22,362 nt of DNA from an uncultured Arcobacter sp. (GCA_913054415.1 CAJXII010000008.1:1-22362), one strand, 5' to 3'; shown: positions 5,373-14,284, counted from the first letter of the stretch. The notes: generated from the sequence alone by a model not told the origin. Program-made: numbers and translations.

Positions 5373-8210
5373 TTATGCTTTATAAATTTTAACCGCACAT
5401 TTTTTATAATCTGTTTGTTTAGATTGTGGACAAGTTGCATCAAGACATACTTTATTGATAAGTATTCTTTCATCAAACCATGGCACAAATACCAAACTTC
5501 TAGGAGGTCGGTTTCTTCCTCTAGTTTCAACTCTAGCTTTAACTTTTCCTCTTCTTGATTCAACCCAAGCAAGATCTCCTCTTTTTAGACCTCTCTCTTT
5601 AGCAGTAGCTGGATGCATATAACAAAGTGCTTCTGGAACAGCTCTATAAAGTTCAGGAACTCTCATAGTCATAGTTCCACTATGCCAGTGTTCAAGCACC
5701 CTACCTGTACATAACCATGTATCATATTCTGCATCTGGAACTTCTGGTGGCTCCATATATGGTCTTGCAAAGATTTTAGCTTTATTTTTAAGAGATTTTT
5801 TCTTAGAACCTTTATCCATACCTCGTAAATCACCTTGTTTAAGTGCTTTAGCTAGTGGTCCATAGAATGCAAATTCACTATTTCTTCCAGCTTCTTTTGC
5901 ATGTTTTGCAGCATAAGGATCATATTTAACATTAAATCTCCAGAATGTTTCTTTACCATCAACAACTGGCCATTTAAGTCCTCTTACTTTGTGATATGTT
6001 ACGAAGTCAGCAAGATCATGTCCATGTCCTCTACCAAATGAAGCATACTCTTCCCATAGGTATTGATGAAGCATAAATCCATAACCTTTAAATACTTCTC
6101 CATTTTCACCTCTAACATTTCTGCTATCACCAAGACACTCAGTATTATCATAACCTTTTTGAGGGAAAGAGTTTAGATCAATTTTATATTTTCTAGATCT
6201 TTCATGATCAAATAGGATTTCATACATAGTAGTATCGCCATTGTATCCCATTGCTTTAGCTTTACCTCTTACATCTGCTAATTTTTTACCATTTCTAAGT
6301 GTATATGGTCCCCATAGATCATTAACTGTAAATCTTTTACTAAACTCAACCCATTGCCAAGTATCACTCATAGCATGACCTACTGGTAAAACTTGTTGTC
6401 TCCAGTGTTGTGATCTTCTTTCAGCATTTCCATAAGCTCCCCATTTTTCATAGATCATAGCTGATGGTAAAATCAAATCTGATACTTTTGCAGAAATACC
6501 TGGGTATCCATCTGAAGTTACGATGAAGTTATCCATCTCTCTTGCAGCTTTGATCCAGTGTCTAGCACTTGCACTATCTTGGTAAGGGTTACATACATTT
6601 ACCCATGCAAATTTAACTACACCATCTTCGATATCTCTGTGGATTTTCATAATATGTTGATTTCCAACTGGATTTAAAGTTCCTTGTGGTATATGCCAAC
6701 CTTTTTCAGTAATTTTTCTATGTTTACCAGATTTAACCATCATATCTGCTGGAAGTCTGTGAGCAAATGTTCCAACTTCTCTTGCTGTTCCACAAGCTGA
6801 AGGTTGTCCTGTTAGTGAGAATGCTCCAGAACCTGGTCTTGCTTGTTTATTTAACATAAAGTGAACATTATAAGAAAGTGTATTTACCCAAGTTCCTCTT
6901 GTATGTTGGTTCATACCCATTGTCCAGAAAGATACTACTTTTCTACCTTTTTCTACATAAAGTGCAGCTAAATCTTTAAGTTTTTTCTTAAAACTTTCGA
7001 TTGATTCATCTGGATCACCTTTTGAAACTTTTGCAACATAATCAAGTGTATATGGTGCTAAGAATTTTTTATACTCTTCAAAAGATATCTCCCAGTGTTT
7101 TAAACCTGCAGGTTTATTTACCATATCATCACCTGGTTTATATCCATATACAGATAATGCTGGACCTTCAGCTTCAGATACTTTATGAACCATTTCATGA
7201 TTAATAGTTTCCATCTCTTTTGCAGTATATTTACCAGCTGATCCGTCAGGTCTTACAGGAGTAAGTGATTTTTCACCTTTTCTTCTCATACCATAACCCA
7301 TATTAACAGGACTTGCTGCGAAAATAATATTTTTCTTGATAAAATCCCAATCTATTGCTTCAGGATGATTATATACAATCTCATGAGCTAAGTAGTTCCA
7401 AAGTGCAAGGTCTGTATTTGGTTTAAAGATAATATTAAAATCACCTAAATCACAAGTTCTGTGAGTATATGTTTGAATATTTACAACTTTTACATTTTTT
7501 GGATCAGAAAGTTTTCTATCTGTAACTCTTGACCATAAAATTGGGTGCATCTCTGCCATATTTGATCCCCAAGTTACGATTGTATCTGTTAATTCAATAT
7601 CATCATAACAACCAGATGGTTCATCAATACCAAATGTTTGGTAGAATCCAACAACCGCAGATGCCATACAGTGTCTAGCATTTGGATCAATAGCATTTGA
7701 TCTAAATCCAGCTTTCATCATTTTTTGAGCTGCATAACCTTCCATAATAGTATATTGCCCAGAAGCAAATACTGCTACACCTTCAGGTCCACTCTCTTTT
7801 AATGCTTTTTTAGCATGTTTTTCCATCTCATCAAATGCTCTTTGCCAAGATATTGGTGCGAATTTACCATGTTTGTCAAAGTTACCATTTGCATCAACTC
7901 TTAATAATGGAGTTTTTAATCTATCCGCTCCATACATAATCTTAGCATTAAAGTAACCTTTAATACAGTTAAGACCTCTATTTACAGGAGCTGCTGGATC
8001 CCCTTTTACTGCTACTATTTTACCATTTTTAGTAGCCATCATGATACCACAACCAGTACCACAAAATCTACATGCTGCCTTATCCCATCGCCAACCAGCT
8101 TGAGCTTCATTTGAAGCTGCTTGTAGTGAAGCAGGAACACTCATACCAACAGCTGCTGCTGCAGAAGCTGCCGCTGAACTTTTTAAGAATTCTCTTCTTG
8201 AAAGTGCCAT
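5373..8210 (-). CDS. napA: NapA, catalytic subunit of periplasmic nitrate reductase
   Basis: The product has 945 residues from the ATG at 8210, which has AAGGAG upstream. An upstream in-frame ATG at 8276 would add 22 residues ahead of the Tat signal and would begin before the predicted transcript start, so it is rejected. The Tat signal is SRREFLK plus an Ala-rich stretch ending near residue 33. The [4Fe-4S] ligands are C47-C50-C54-C82 (CRFCGTGC...NCIKG). Cys181 in DPNARHCMAS is the expected molybdenum ligand. The Mo-bis-MGD binding body follows to the C terminus. The length fits the long Campylobacterota type (about 920-950 residues), against about 830 in E. coli. It reduces nitrate to nitrite in the periplasm, is first in the operon, and faces mogA across a shared regulatory region. 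Confidence 0.97.
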   Translation of the reverse strand: MALSRREFLKSSAAASAAAAVGMSVPASLQAASNEAQAGWRWDKAACRFCGTGCGIMMATKNGKIVAVKGDPAAPVNRGLNCIKGYFNAKIMYGADRLKTPLLRVDANGNFDKHGKFAPISWQRAFDEMEKHAKKALKESGPEGVAVFASGQYTIMEGYAAQKMMKAGFRSNAIDPNARHCMASAVVGFYQTFGIDEPSGCYDDIELTDTIVTWGSNMAEMHPILWSRVTDRKLSDPKNVKVVNIQTYTHRTCDLGDFNIIFKPNTDLALWNYLAHEIVYNHPEAIDWDFIKKNIIFAASPVNMGYGMRRKGEKSLTPVRPDGSAGKYTAKEMETINHEMVHKVSEAEGPALSVYGYKPGDDMVNKPAGLKHWEISFEEYKKFLAPYTLDYVAKVSKGDPDESIESFKKKLKDLAALYVEKGRKVVSFWTMGMNQHTRGTWVNTLSYNVHFMLNKQARPGSGAFSLTGQPSACGTAREVGTFAHRLPADMMVKSGKHRKITEKGWHIPQGTLNPVGNQHIMKIHRDIEDGVVKFAWVNVCNPYQDSASARHWIKAAREMDNFIVTSDGYPGISAKVSDLILPSAMIYEKWGAYGNAERRSQHWRQQVLPVGHAMSDTWQWVEFSKRFTVNDLWGPYTLRNGKKLADVRGKAKAMGYNGDTTMYEILFDHERSRKYKIDLNSFPQKGYDNTECLGDSRNVRGENGEVFKGYGFMLHQYLWEEYASFGRGHGHDLADFVTYHKVRGLKWPVVDGKETFWRFNVKYDPYAAKHAKEAGRNSEFAFYGPLAKALKQGDLRGMDKGSKKKSLKNKAKIFARPYMEPPEVPDAEYDTWLCTGRVLEHWHSGTMTMRVPELYRAVPEALCYMHPATAKERGLKRGDLAWVESRRGKVKARVETRGRNRPPRSLVFVPWFDERILINKVCLDATCPQSKQTDYKKCAVKIYKA

Positions 8211-8254
8211 TTTTTCTCCTTGTTTAATGTTTAGCATATCATAATAATATACAC

Positions 8255-8267
8255 TGCGAGTATTATA
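8255..8267 (-). promoter_or_regulatory. napA promoter -10 region and predicted start site
   Basis: On the minus strand TATAAT occupies 8267-8262. An A at 8255 lies where transcription should start, giving a 45-nt leader before the napA ATG. The FNR-type box is centred 41.5 nt upstream of that base, the classic activator position that replaces a -35 element. Confidence 0.6.
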
Positions 8268-8289
8268 ACACCTCATAACTTAAACGAAC

Positions 8290-8303
8290 TTGACTTATAT
8301 CAA
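8290..8303. promoter_or_regulatory. FNR/NnrR-type binding site shared by napA and mogA
   Basis: TTGAC-TTAT-ATCAA differs from the FNR consensus TTGAT-N4-ATCAA at one position. It is centred at 8296.5, that is -41.5 for the predicted napA start (class II geometry) and about -60.5 for the predicted mogA start (close to class I geometry). The likely regulator is a Crp/FNR-family protein sensing oxygen or nitrogen oxides, inferred from the site alone. Confidence 0.65.
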
Positions 8304-8326
8304 TAATTATAAAAAAAATTATTGAT
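8299..8326. repeat. Inverted repeat overlapping the FNR-type box
   Basis: ATCAATAATT (8299-8308) and AATTATTGAT (8317-8326) form perfect 10-nt arms around an A-rich 8-nt spacer. The left arm shares ATCAA with the FNR-type box. It could be a second regulator site or simply AT-rich promoter DNA. It does not look like a terminator. Confidence 0.45.
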
Positions 8327-8344
8327 TATAAAATTTAAGTTTTA

Positions 8345-8350
8345 TATAAT
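8345..8350 (+). promoter_or_regulatory. mogA promoter -10 hexamer
   Basis: A perfect TATAAT, with a likely transcription start near 8357 and a leader of about 47 nt. No -35 hexamer is obvious, which is usual in Campylobacterota promoters. Confidence 0.5.
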
Positions 8351-8403
8351 AAAAATATAAGCAATTTTAAACTAAAATGCGACAAATTTTAAAAGGTATA
8401 AAA

Positions 8404-8937
8404 ATGCAAACAAGTAAAATAGGTATTATTACCGTTAGTGATCGTGCTAGTGCTGGAGTATATGAGGATTTAAGTGGAAAAGCTATTATTGATACTTTAG
8501 ATCAATATCTTATCTCTCCTTGGGAAAAAGTTTATAAAATAATACCAGATGAGCAAGATATAATAGAATCTACAATGATAGAGATGGCAGATAAATTAAA
8601 CTGTAGCTTAATCGTTACTACAGGTGGAACAGGACCTGCAAAAAGAGATGTTACACCAGAAGCTACTGAGTCAGTATGTGATAGAATGATGCCAGGTTTT
8701 GGTGAACTTATGAGAGAAGAATCTCTAAAATTTGTCCCAACTGCTATATTATCAAGACAAACTGCTGGACTACGAGGTGATACACTTATAGTAAATCTAC
8801 CTGGAAAACCAAAATCGATAAGAGAGTGTTTAGATGCAGTATTTCCTGCTATTCCTTATTGTTTAGATCTTATGGAACAACCATATATGCAATGTGATGA
8901 GAAAGTAATAAAAATCTTTCGACCAAAAAATAAATAA
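8404..8937 (+). CDS. mogA: MogA/MoaB-family molybdopterin adenylyltransferase
   Basis: The product has 177 residues from the ATG at 8404, which has AAGG 7 nt upstream. The in-frame ATG at 8377 lacks a binding site and adds nine unconserved residues. Family motifs are clear: SDRASAG (12-18), TTGGTG (72-77) with RDVTPEAT (81-88), and LPGKPKSI (132-139). The enzyme adenylates molybdopterin ahead of molybdate insertion, in the cytoplasm. It is divergent from napA across a shared FNR-type site, so cofactor supply and the Mo enzyme are probably regulated together. MogA and MoaB are hard to separate by sequence alone. Mog is preferred for the length and the extended C terminus. Confidence 0.9.
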   Translation: MQTSKIGIITVSDRASAGVYEDLSGKAIIDTLDQYLISPWEKVYKIIPDEQDIIESTMIEMADKLNCSLIVTTGGTGPAKRDVTPEATESVCDRMMPGFGELMREESLKFVPTAILSRQTAGLRGDTLIVNLPGKPKSIRECLDAVFPAIPYCLDLMEQPYMQCDEKVIKIFRPKNK

Positions 8938-8940
8938 AAA

Positions 8941-8960
8941 AGCAAGGTTTTAACCTTGCT
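8941..8960. terminator. Convergent terminator between mogA and the efflux operon
   Basis: AGCAAGGTT (8941-8949) pairs with AACCTTGCT (8952-8960). On the minus strand the stem is followed by TTTTTATTTATTTTTT, a good U-tract for ending the efflux operon. On the plus strand AATTATTATT follows, a weaker end for mogA. Confidence 0.8.
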
Positions 8961-8965
8961 AATTA

Positions 8966-10657
8966 TTATTCCCCTTTTTTCTCTATATCTTTCATAGAGT
9001 TTTGAATAGCCAATGGCACAAAAAATAGTGATACAAGATATGCAAATAGTGTTCCACCTATTAGTGCAACTCCCAATCCACCAAATACTGCATCTCTAGC
9101 TAATAAACTACTAGCAAAAACGATCGCCAATACTGTAAGTAAAATAGGTTTTGCTCTAGTTGCTGTTGCTATTGCTATTGCTCTATTAGCTTCTATATGT
9201 TTTTCCAATATAAGTTGTTTTGTAAAATCAGCTATTAATAGTGAGTTTCTTGAGTTAATACCAATCAATCCAATAAACCCTATCAATGATGTAGCTGTTA
9301 GATAAAATGTATCTGGTGTCAATAAATCCATAACATAATGTCCAACAATAACTCCAATCAAAGATAAGAAACTAGCTAATACAATAGCACCAGCTAATGC
9401 AAATCTTTTGTAATATACTACCATCAATAGATATATTAAAACCAATGCACCAATAAAAGCACCACCCAAATCTATAAATGTATCAATAGTAACTTTCTCT
9501 TCTCCATCCCAAACAAGATCAAAAACTTCACCTGTTTTTTTATCTTTAAATGACAATCCTAAAAGTGCTGTTTTTGTGATCTCATAATCTTTGCTTAGTT
9601 GTTCTAACATCATTGTTCTTGAATCAAGCAATGGATAGATTTGACTCTCCATATCTGTAGTAGCTATAACATTAACAATATTTTTTAGATTTTTAGAATT
9701 TATTGTCTCGGCTTCATCAATCTTTTTAACTGTCACAAAACTACTTAATGGTATCATCAATCCCATAGGGTTCATAAGTTGTAACTCTTTTAATTTAGCC
9801 TCAAGATCTTTTTTAGATGATGTTTTTAACAATCTTGAATCATCAAGTCGCACAAATATAGGTATCTGATTTTCAGCATTGTTTTTATTGATAACCCCAA
9901 TAGCACTACCTTCAAAAGCGATATACAACATCTTTTTAACTTGTTCTAAACCTACTCCACTTTCTAAAACTTTATTGTTATTTAAAACAAGTGAATATCC
10001 TGTAGTTGGATCATCAGCTAATACATCTATATCAACTAATGATTTTTGTTTTTTAAATATATCAGCGATTTTTAGAGCAAAAGCTCGTCTTGACTCTACA
10101 CTTTTTCCACCATATATCTCAGCAACAATATCTGCTAAAGTAGGAGGTCCAGCAGGAAGCTCAATAAATTTAATATTAGCATCATGAAACGAACATTTTT
10201 TCTTAATAATTGGTCTTATTCTTTGCACCAATTTATAACTAGGTTCAGTTCTCTCCTCTTTTCTTTTGATATTTACCATCATCTCAGCTTCATTTTGCCC
10301 ATTTTTCATAGCACTACCTTTTACCATTCCAGCGAAATCTAAAGGTTGCCCTTCTGCTAAGAAAATAGAACTAGATAAAATATCTTTCTCTTTCATCAAC
10401 TCATTAGCTATACAACTTGTAACCTCTTTAGTATCTTTTACTGCAGATCCAGTAGGTAGATCTACATATAAAGAGAATGTATCACTATCTTTTCCAGGAA
10501 GCATCTTAGCTTTTACAAGCTCTAAAGGTATCATATAGATACTTCCAGCAAATAGAAGCAATGTAATTAGATAAATAGTAAATTTCCAAGCACCATGATC
10601 CAGGATCGCATGGATTATTCTTTCTAATAATTTTGGTTTTTGATTATGATGACTCAT
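8966..10657 (-). CDS. C-terminal half of a split RND efflux pump (TM7-TM12)
   Basis: The product has 563 residues and corresponds to the second half of an ACR_tran/RND transporter: a leading membrane helix (about 23-45), a large periplasmic porter domain with the family strings LPAGPPTLADIVAEIYG and YSLVLNNNKV, then five more membrane helices. The proton-relay Lys of AcrB (SAKNAIL) aligns with Arg near residue 470 (NSRNSLLIADF), a substitution known in some RND subfamilies. Its ATG overlaps the stop of the upstream half gene as TAATG, so the halves should be made together and assemble as one pump. Full-length relatives are about 1050 residues, and the two halves sum to 1109. Substrate unknown. 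Confidence 0.9.
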   Translation of the reverse strand: MSHHNQKPKLLERIIHAILDHGAWKFTIYLITLLLFAGSIYMIPLELVKAKMLPGKDSDTFSLYVDLPTGSAVKDTKEVTSCIANELMKEKDILSSSIFLAEGQPLDFAGMVKGSAMKNGQNEAEMMVNIKRKEERTEPSYKLVQRIRPIIKKKCSFHDANIKFIELPAGPPTLADIVAEIYGGKSVESRRAFALKIADIFKKQKSLVDIDVLADDPTTGYSLVLNNNKVLESGVGLEQVKKMLYIAFEGSAIGVINKNNAENQIPIFVRLDDSRLLKTSSKKDLEAKLKELQLMNPMGLMIPLSSFVTVKKIDEAETINSKNLKNIVNVIATTDMESQIYPLLDSRTMMLEQLSKDYEITKTALLGLSFKDKKTGEVFDLVWDGEEKVTIDTFIDLGGAFIGALVLIYLLMVVYYKRFALAGAIVLASFLSLIGVIVGHYVMDLLTPDTFYLTATSLIGFIGLIGINSRNSLLIADFTKQLILEKHIEANRAIAIATATRAKPILLTVLAIVFASSLLARDAVFGGLGVALIGGTLFAYLVSLFFVPLAIQNSMKDIEKKGE

Positions 10658-12297
10658 TAATGTTCCTTTTTCTTCAATAATTTATTTACAAAATATGGTG
10701 TAAAAATATAAGCTATAAGCAACGATACAAACAATGCTATTGGAACAAATACAGGAAGTGGATGCATAAATTGACCCATCATTCCACCTACAAAAAACAT
10801 AGGGATAAATGTCATAACAATAGCCAATGTAGCAATATTTGTAGGATTTCCTATCTCATTTGTAGCTTCGATTGCTATTTGTTTTAAACTCTTATCCTTA
10901 CTATCGTGTGAATGCATATGTCTATGGATATTTTCTATAACAATAATAGCAGCATCAACTAAAAGTCCCAAACTTAACAATAAAGCAAAAAGTGTAATCC
11001 TATTGATAGTCTCACCCATCATAAACCCTATAAATAATGTAACTGATAAAATCATAGGAACAGTTAAAGATACGATTAATGCTTCTTTAAATCCAAGTGC
11101 AAATACAAGCAATATAGCGATAATCACAACTGATATTACTAAGTGAAACACAAGTTCATTAACTGCATGATTTGCTGTATATCCATCATTTCTAGTGATC
11201 ACAAATCCTATATTATGAGATGCTAATTCATGTTTGATAGTATCTAAATATTCAAATACTGCTTTATTAATAGTAACAGTATTTGCCCCTTTTAGTTTTG
11301 AGATTGTCATTGTAACTTGAGGTATCTCTTGTTTTGGATCTTCATGATTCTCTTTTGTGTAGATATATGCTCTTTTTTTGTTTTGTATATTGCTACCTTT
11401 GAATACATCAGCTATATCTTTTAGATATACAGGTTGTCCATTGTAAGAGTCGATAATTACATTTTTTAGATCTTTGATATTATCTATTGCATTATCTATA
11501 CCAAATACTACAAACTCTTTAGATACTGTATCGCCTTTAATATTTGGTAACTTATATGTGATACCATTTAAAGCTTGAGCAACTTGTCCTAAAGTGATTT
11601 TGTTCTTTTTTAATTTTTCAAGATTTACAAGAACATTAAACTGCTCTTTTCTTGCACCTTTTAATTCGACTTTTGCAACATTATGAATTCTATTTATTCT
11701 ATGCCCTAGTTTATTGATATATTTATATAGATCTGTTTGACTTAAACTCTCATCTTTAGAGTAAAATGCGATAGCAGCTACAGGTATATCTGTATCGATA
11801 TCCATAGTTTTGATAATTGGTTGCATAGCATTTTTTGGCAAACTATCCATATTTTTCATAATCTGATCATATAGTTTTAGGTCTGATGTTTGCTTACCTT
11901 GTCCTATATAATATTGAACTTGAACAATACCAACAGAATCTTTAGCGATAGAAAAAATATTTTCTACACCTTTTATCTCTCTAATTCTTTTCTCCAAAGG
12001 CTCAATGATAACTTTTTGTATCTCATTTGCATTGGCTCCTGGCATTGGAACAATCACAACCCCACCAGCTACTATCATTTGTGGATTTTCTTCTCGTGGC
12101 ATAAATGTTAAAGATAAATACCCAAGCACCAAAATAGTAACTGCAAGTATAAAAGTTAAAGGGTGATTTATAAACCCTTTTGCTAATTTACCTGCAGAGT
12201 TTTCATTGTAAAGTTCATACTCAATCTCTTTAACTTCTTCCTCTAAATGTTTAACTTCTTCAACATTTATCTCTTCATTTTTGATATCGTTATGCAT
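10657..12297 (-). CDS. N-terminal half of a split RND efflux pump (TM1-TM6)
   Basis: The product has 546 residues. An acidic cytoplasmic extension of about 35 residues (EEVKHLEEEVKEIEYE) precedes TM1 (about 46-66, ending in the family string MPREENPQ). The periplasmic porter domain follows, then TM2-TM6, ending FVNKLLKKKEH just after TM6. In TM4 the motif is LLVDAAIIVIEN (445-456): the first proton-relay Asp (D448) is kept, and the second, as in AcrB D408, is Ala. CusA-type pumps also have VDAA. The break between the half genes falls in the linker between TM6 and TM7, the internal duplication point of RND proteins, and both halves have intact ends. It therefore looks like a stable split and not a sequencing error. 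It starts 2 nt after the tolC-like stop. Confidence 0.9.
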   Translation of the reverse strand: MHNDIKNEEINVEEVKHLEEEVKEIEYELYNENSAGKLAKGFINHPLTFILAVTILVLGYLSLTFMPREENPQMIVAGGVVIVPMPGANANEIQKVIIEPLEKRIREIKGVENIFSIAKDSVGIVQVQYYIGQGKQTSDLKLYDQIMKNMDSLPKNAMQPIIKTMDIDTDIPVAAIAFYSKDESLSQTDLYKYINKLGHRINRIHNVAKVELKGARKEQFNVLVNLEKLKKNKITLGQVAQALNGITYKLPNIKGDTVSKEFVVFGIDNAIDNIKDLKNVIIDSYNGQPVYLKDIADVFKGSNIQNKKRAYIYTKENHEDPKQEIPQVTMTISKLKGANTVTINKAVFEYLDTIKHELASHNIGFVITRNDGYTANHAVNELVFHLVISVVIIAILLVFALGFKEALIVSLTVPMILSVTLFIGFMMGETINRITLFALLLSLGLLVDAAIIVIENIHRHMHSHDSKDKSLKQIAIEATNEIGNPTNIATLAIVMTFIPMFFVGGMMGQFMHPLPVFVPIALFVSLLIAYIFTPYFVNKLLKKKEH

Positions 12298-12299
12298 TA

Positions 12300-13709
12300 C
12301 TACTCCTGATTACTTAATGATTTACCAATAGCTAATTGCAAATTAGCAGATGTGATTGTTTGAGCATATTTTGACTGAATAACATCTGCTTGAGCCATAA
12401 GCATATTTTGTAACTGCATTAGCAAATACATCATATTTGTTCTAAATTTTAGATTATTTCTATAGATATCTTCTGTCTCTTTTAATATATCTTCCGCCAT
12501 CTTTTGTGTTTCTATTTTCTCTTGTAAAGTTTGTGTTTGTGTTTGATACTCTAAAAAGTATTTTTTTACTTGAAGATTGATACCATCTTTCATATACTCA
12601 AAATAGTGTTTTGTTTTTAGATAATCAATTTTTGCTTTTTGTTCTTTAATACTATTAATATCCCCATCATAAATAACATAATTTAACCCAACAGCACCTA
12701 AATAATAATCTTTATTGGTTGAAAGACTTAGTCTATTATCATTTGTTCCATACTCTACATGAAGTCCTATTATAGGAGCTTGTTCACTACTTTCAAATGC
12801 TATTTTCTTTTTCATAGTTAAAGTATTGTGTTTCATCCATTTATAATCATCTCTAGTTTTTATAGCTTGTTGTTGAAAATATGTCAGATCATCTGTCATC
12901 TCTGCTTTAAATTGAGCATAATCTTTTACATCAGTGATCTCAAAATCATCTGTTAGAAACTGCAAATATGCAATAGCAAGTTTATATTTTGTAGTAGCCT
13001 CTTTGATCTTTGTAGCGATACTTGATACTGCCATTTTTGATTGTTTGATATCTAGTTTTCTTGCTAATCTATTTTTATATAAATTTGTTGCAGTTCGCAC
13101 AAATCTTTGAGCTATAACATTTGCATTTTTTGTCATAGCGATAAATTTTTTTGCTGTTACTGCTCCATTGTATGCTTTTAGAACTTCAATACCTAATTGT
13201 TTTTTATCATAAGTATATTTTGCCTCTTTTGCTAAAATTTGTAACTTTGCCATCTCTTGAGCATCATCTAATTTTCCACCCGTATATAGTGGCATCTCAT
13301 ATACTGCTTTTGTCTCAAAGTTTTTTCTAGCTCCAGGATTGTTTAGATCATCTGGTTGATATGCCAATAAATCTGCTTTTGTTTTAACAGTTGTACGATC
13401 CATCAACCCACCCATTTCATCAATAAAATGTCCAAATCCAAAATCACCAAAGTTTGCCTCTCTTGATGCTAGTTTCATACCAAATACATATCCAGCATGA
13501 TTGGTAACTGATACATTCTCTTTAAATTCTAGTTTTCCTAAACTATACCCTTTTGCCTCTTTAAGTGATGCTTTTGCTATATCTACATCTAATTTTTTTG
13601 CTTTTAACTCTTTGTTGTTATCTAAAGCTAAAGTTAAAGCTTCTTGATAACTAACAGTTTTTGCAAATATCAATGCAGGGATACTTAGCAATAAAAGTTT
13701 TTTAGTCAT
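12300..13709 (-). CDS. TolC-family outer membrane efflux protein
   Basis: The product has 469 residues. The signal peptide is MTKKLLLLSIPALIFA. It carries two long repeats typical of outer membrane efflux proteins, including SYQEALTLALDNNKELKAKK near the N terminus and a matching helix-rich second half, with Ala/Lys/Gln-rich coiled-coil helices throughout. It should form the trimeric outer membrane tunnel for the RND pump encoded next. The ATG has AGGAG upstream and overlaps the tetR 3' end by 8 nt. The usual third partner, a HlyD/AcrA-type adaptor, is not in this operon. Confidence 0.9.
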   Translation of the reverse strand: MTKKLLLLSIPALIFAKTVSYQEALTLALDNNKELKAKKLDVDIAKASLKEAKGYSLGKLEFKENVSVTNHAGYVFGMKLASREANFGDFGFGHFIDEMGGLMDRTTVKTKADLLAYQPDDLNNPGARKNFETKAVYEMPLYTGGKLDDAQEMAKLQILAKEAKYTYDKKQLGIEVLKAYNGAVTAKKFIAMTKNANVIAQRFVRTATNLYKNRLARKLDIKQSKMAVSSIATKIKEATTKYKLAIAYLQFLTDDFEITDVKDYAQFKAEMTDDLTYFQQQAIKTRDDYKWMKHNTLTMKKKIAFESSEQAPIIGLHVEYGTNDNRLSLSTNKDYYLGAVGLNYVIYDGDINSIKEQKAKIDYLKTKHYFEYMKDGINLQVKKYFLEYQTQTQTLQEKIETQKMAEDILKETEDIYRNNLKFRTNMMYLLMQLQNMLMAQADVIQSKYAQTITSANLQLAIGKSLSNQE

Positions 13710-14262
13710 TCTTTTCTCCTAATTTTTTTAGTTTATACTCTATATATTGAATGATTTTTCCTTTTAGATCAAAATCATTTAAAGTTATAGATGATACAAA
13801 TAATCCAACTATATAATCATATATCTCAATAGATACTTTTTTATTATTGATTATATCATCTATAACTTTTATATAGTTACCTCTTAATGTAGTGTTATAC
13901 CCAATTATCTCTTTGGTAGGTTTGGTCATACATACTATTAAGAATTGTTTAAATATCTCTTTCCTTGTGATCTGAATAGTTTCATCTTCTAAAAAAATAC
14001 CAAATAAACACAACAATTTATCTTGTTTTGTTATGAAAGTTTCTATTTTTGATGTTAGCTCTTGGTTGTAGTTATTTTCCAAACAACTCATTAGCTCACA
14101 AACAATATCCTCTTTGTTGATAAAATACTCATAAACAGTTCCTTTTCCTATACCTGCTATATTAGCTATCTTACTTATAGATATATCTTGAAAACCATTT
14201 TTTGCAAATATCTCACAACAAGATGTCGCAATAGCCTTTCTTTTTGCACTTTTGTTAGACAA
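13702..14262 (-). CDS. TetR-family repressor, probable regulator of the efflux operon
   Basis: The product has about 186 residues from TTG at 14262, chosen because GGAGAG lies 5 nt upstream. An earlier in-frame TTG at 14280 has no such site. The N-terminal helix-turn-helix (ISKIANIAGIGKGTVYEYF, about residues 28-46) is typical TetR. The rest is a divergent helical ligand-binding domain, so the inducer cannot be read from sequence. It is the first gene of the efflux operon and overlaps the tolC-like gene by 8 nt. A TGACCA-N-TGGTCA palindrome 22 nt upstream of the start is the likely operator, giving autoregulation together with the pump. Confidence 0.88.
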   Translation of the reverse strand: MSNKSAKRKAIATSCCEIFAKNGFQDISISKIANIAGIGKGTVYEYFINKEDIVCELMSCLENNYNQELTSKIETFITKQDKLLCLFGIFLEDETIQITRKEIFKQFLIVCMTKPTKEIIGYNTTLRGNYIKVIDDIINNKKVSIEIYDYIVGLFVSSITLNDFDLKGKIIQYIEYKLKKLGEKND

Positions 14263-14284
14263 TTTATCTCTCCAAATCAATTAC

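Noticed and set aside
8211..8276. NapA start at 8276, 22 residues upstream
   Set aside because: It lacks a ribosome binding site, would place extra residues before the twin-arginine signal, and would begin before the predicted transcript start. ATG 8210 has AAGGAG.
8299..8326. Inverted repeat upstream of mogA as a terminator or molybdenum riboswitch
   Set aside because: It is upstream of both divergent genes, all A/T-rich with no GC stem or U-tract, and shows none of the multi-helix structure of a Moco riboswitch.
9879..10187. Antisense open frames inside the RND, nap and glycosyltransferase genes
   Set aside because: They lie opposite strongly supported coding sequence, have no ribosome binding sites, and have unnatural compositions.
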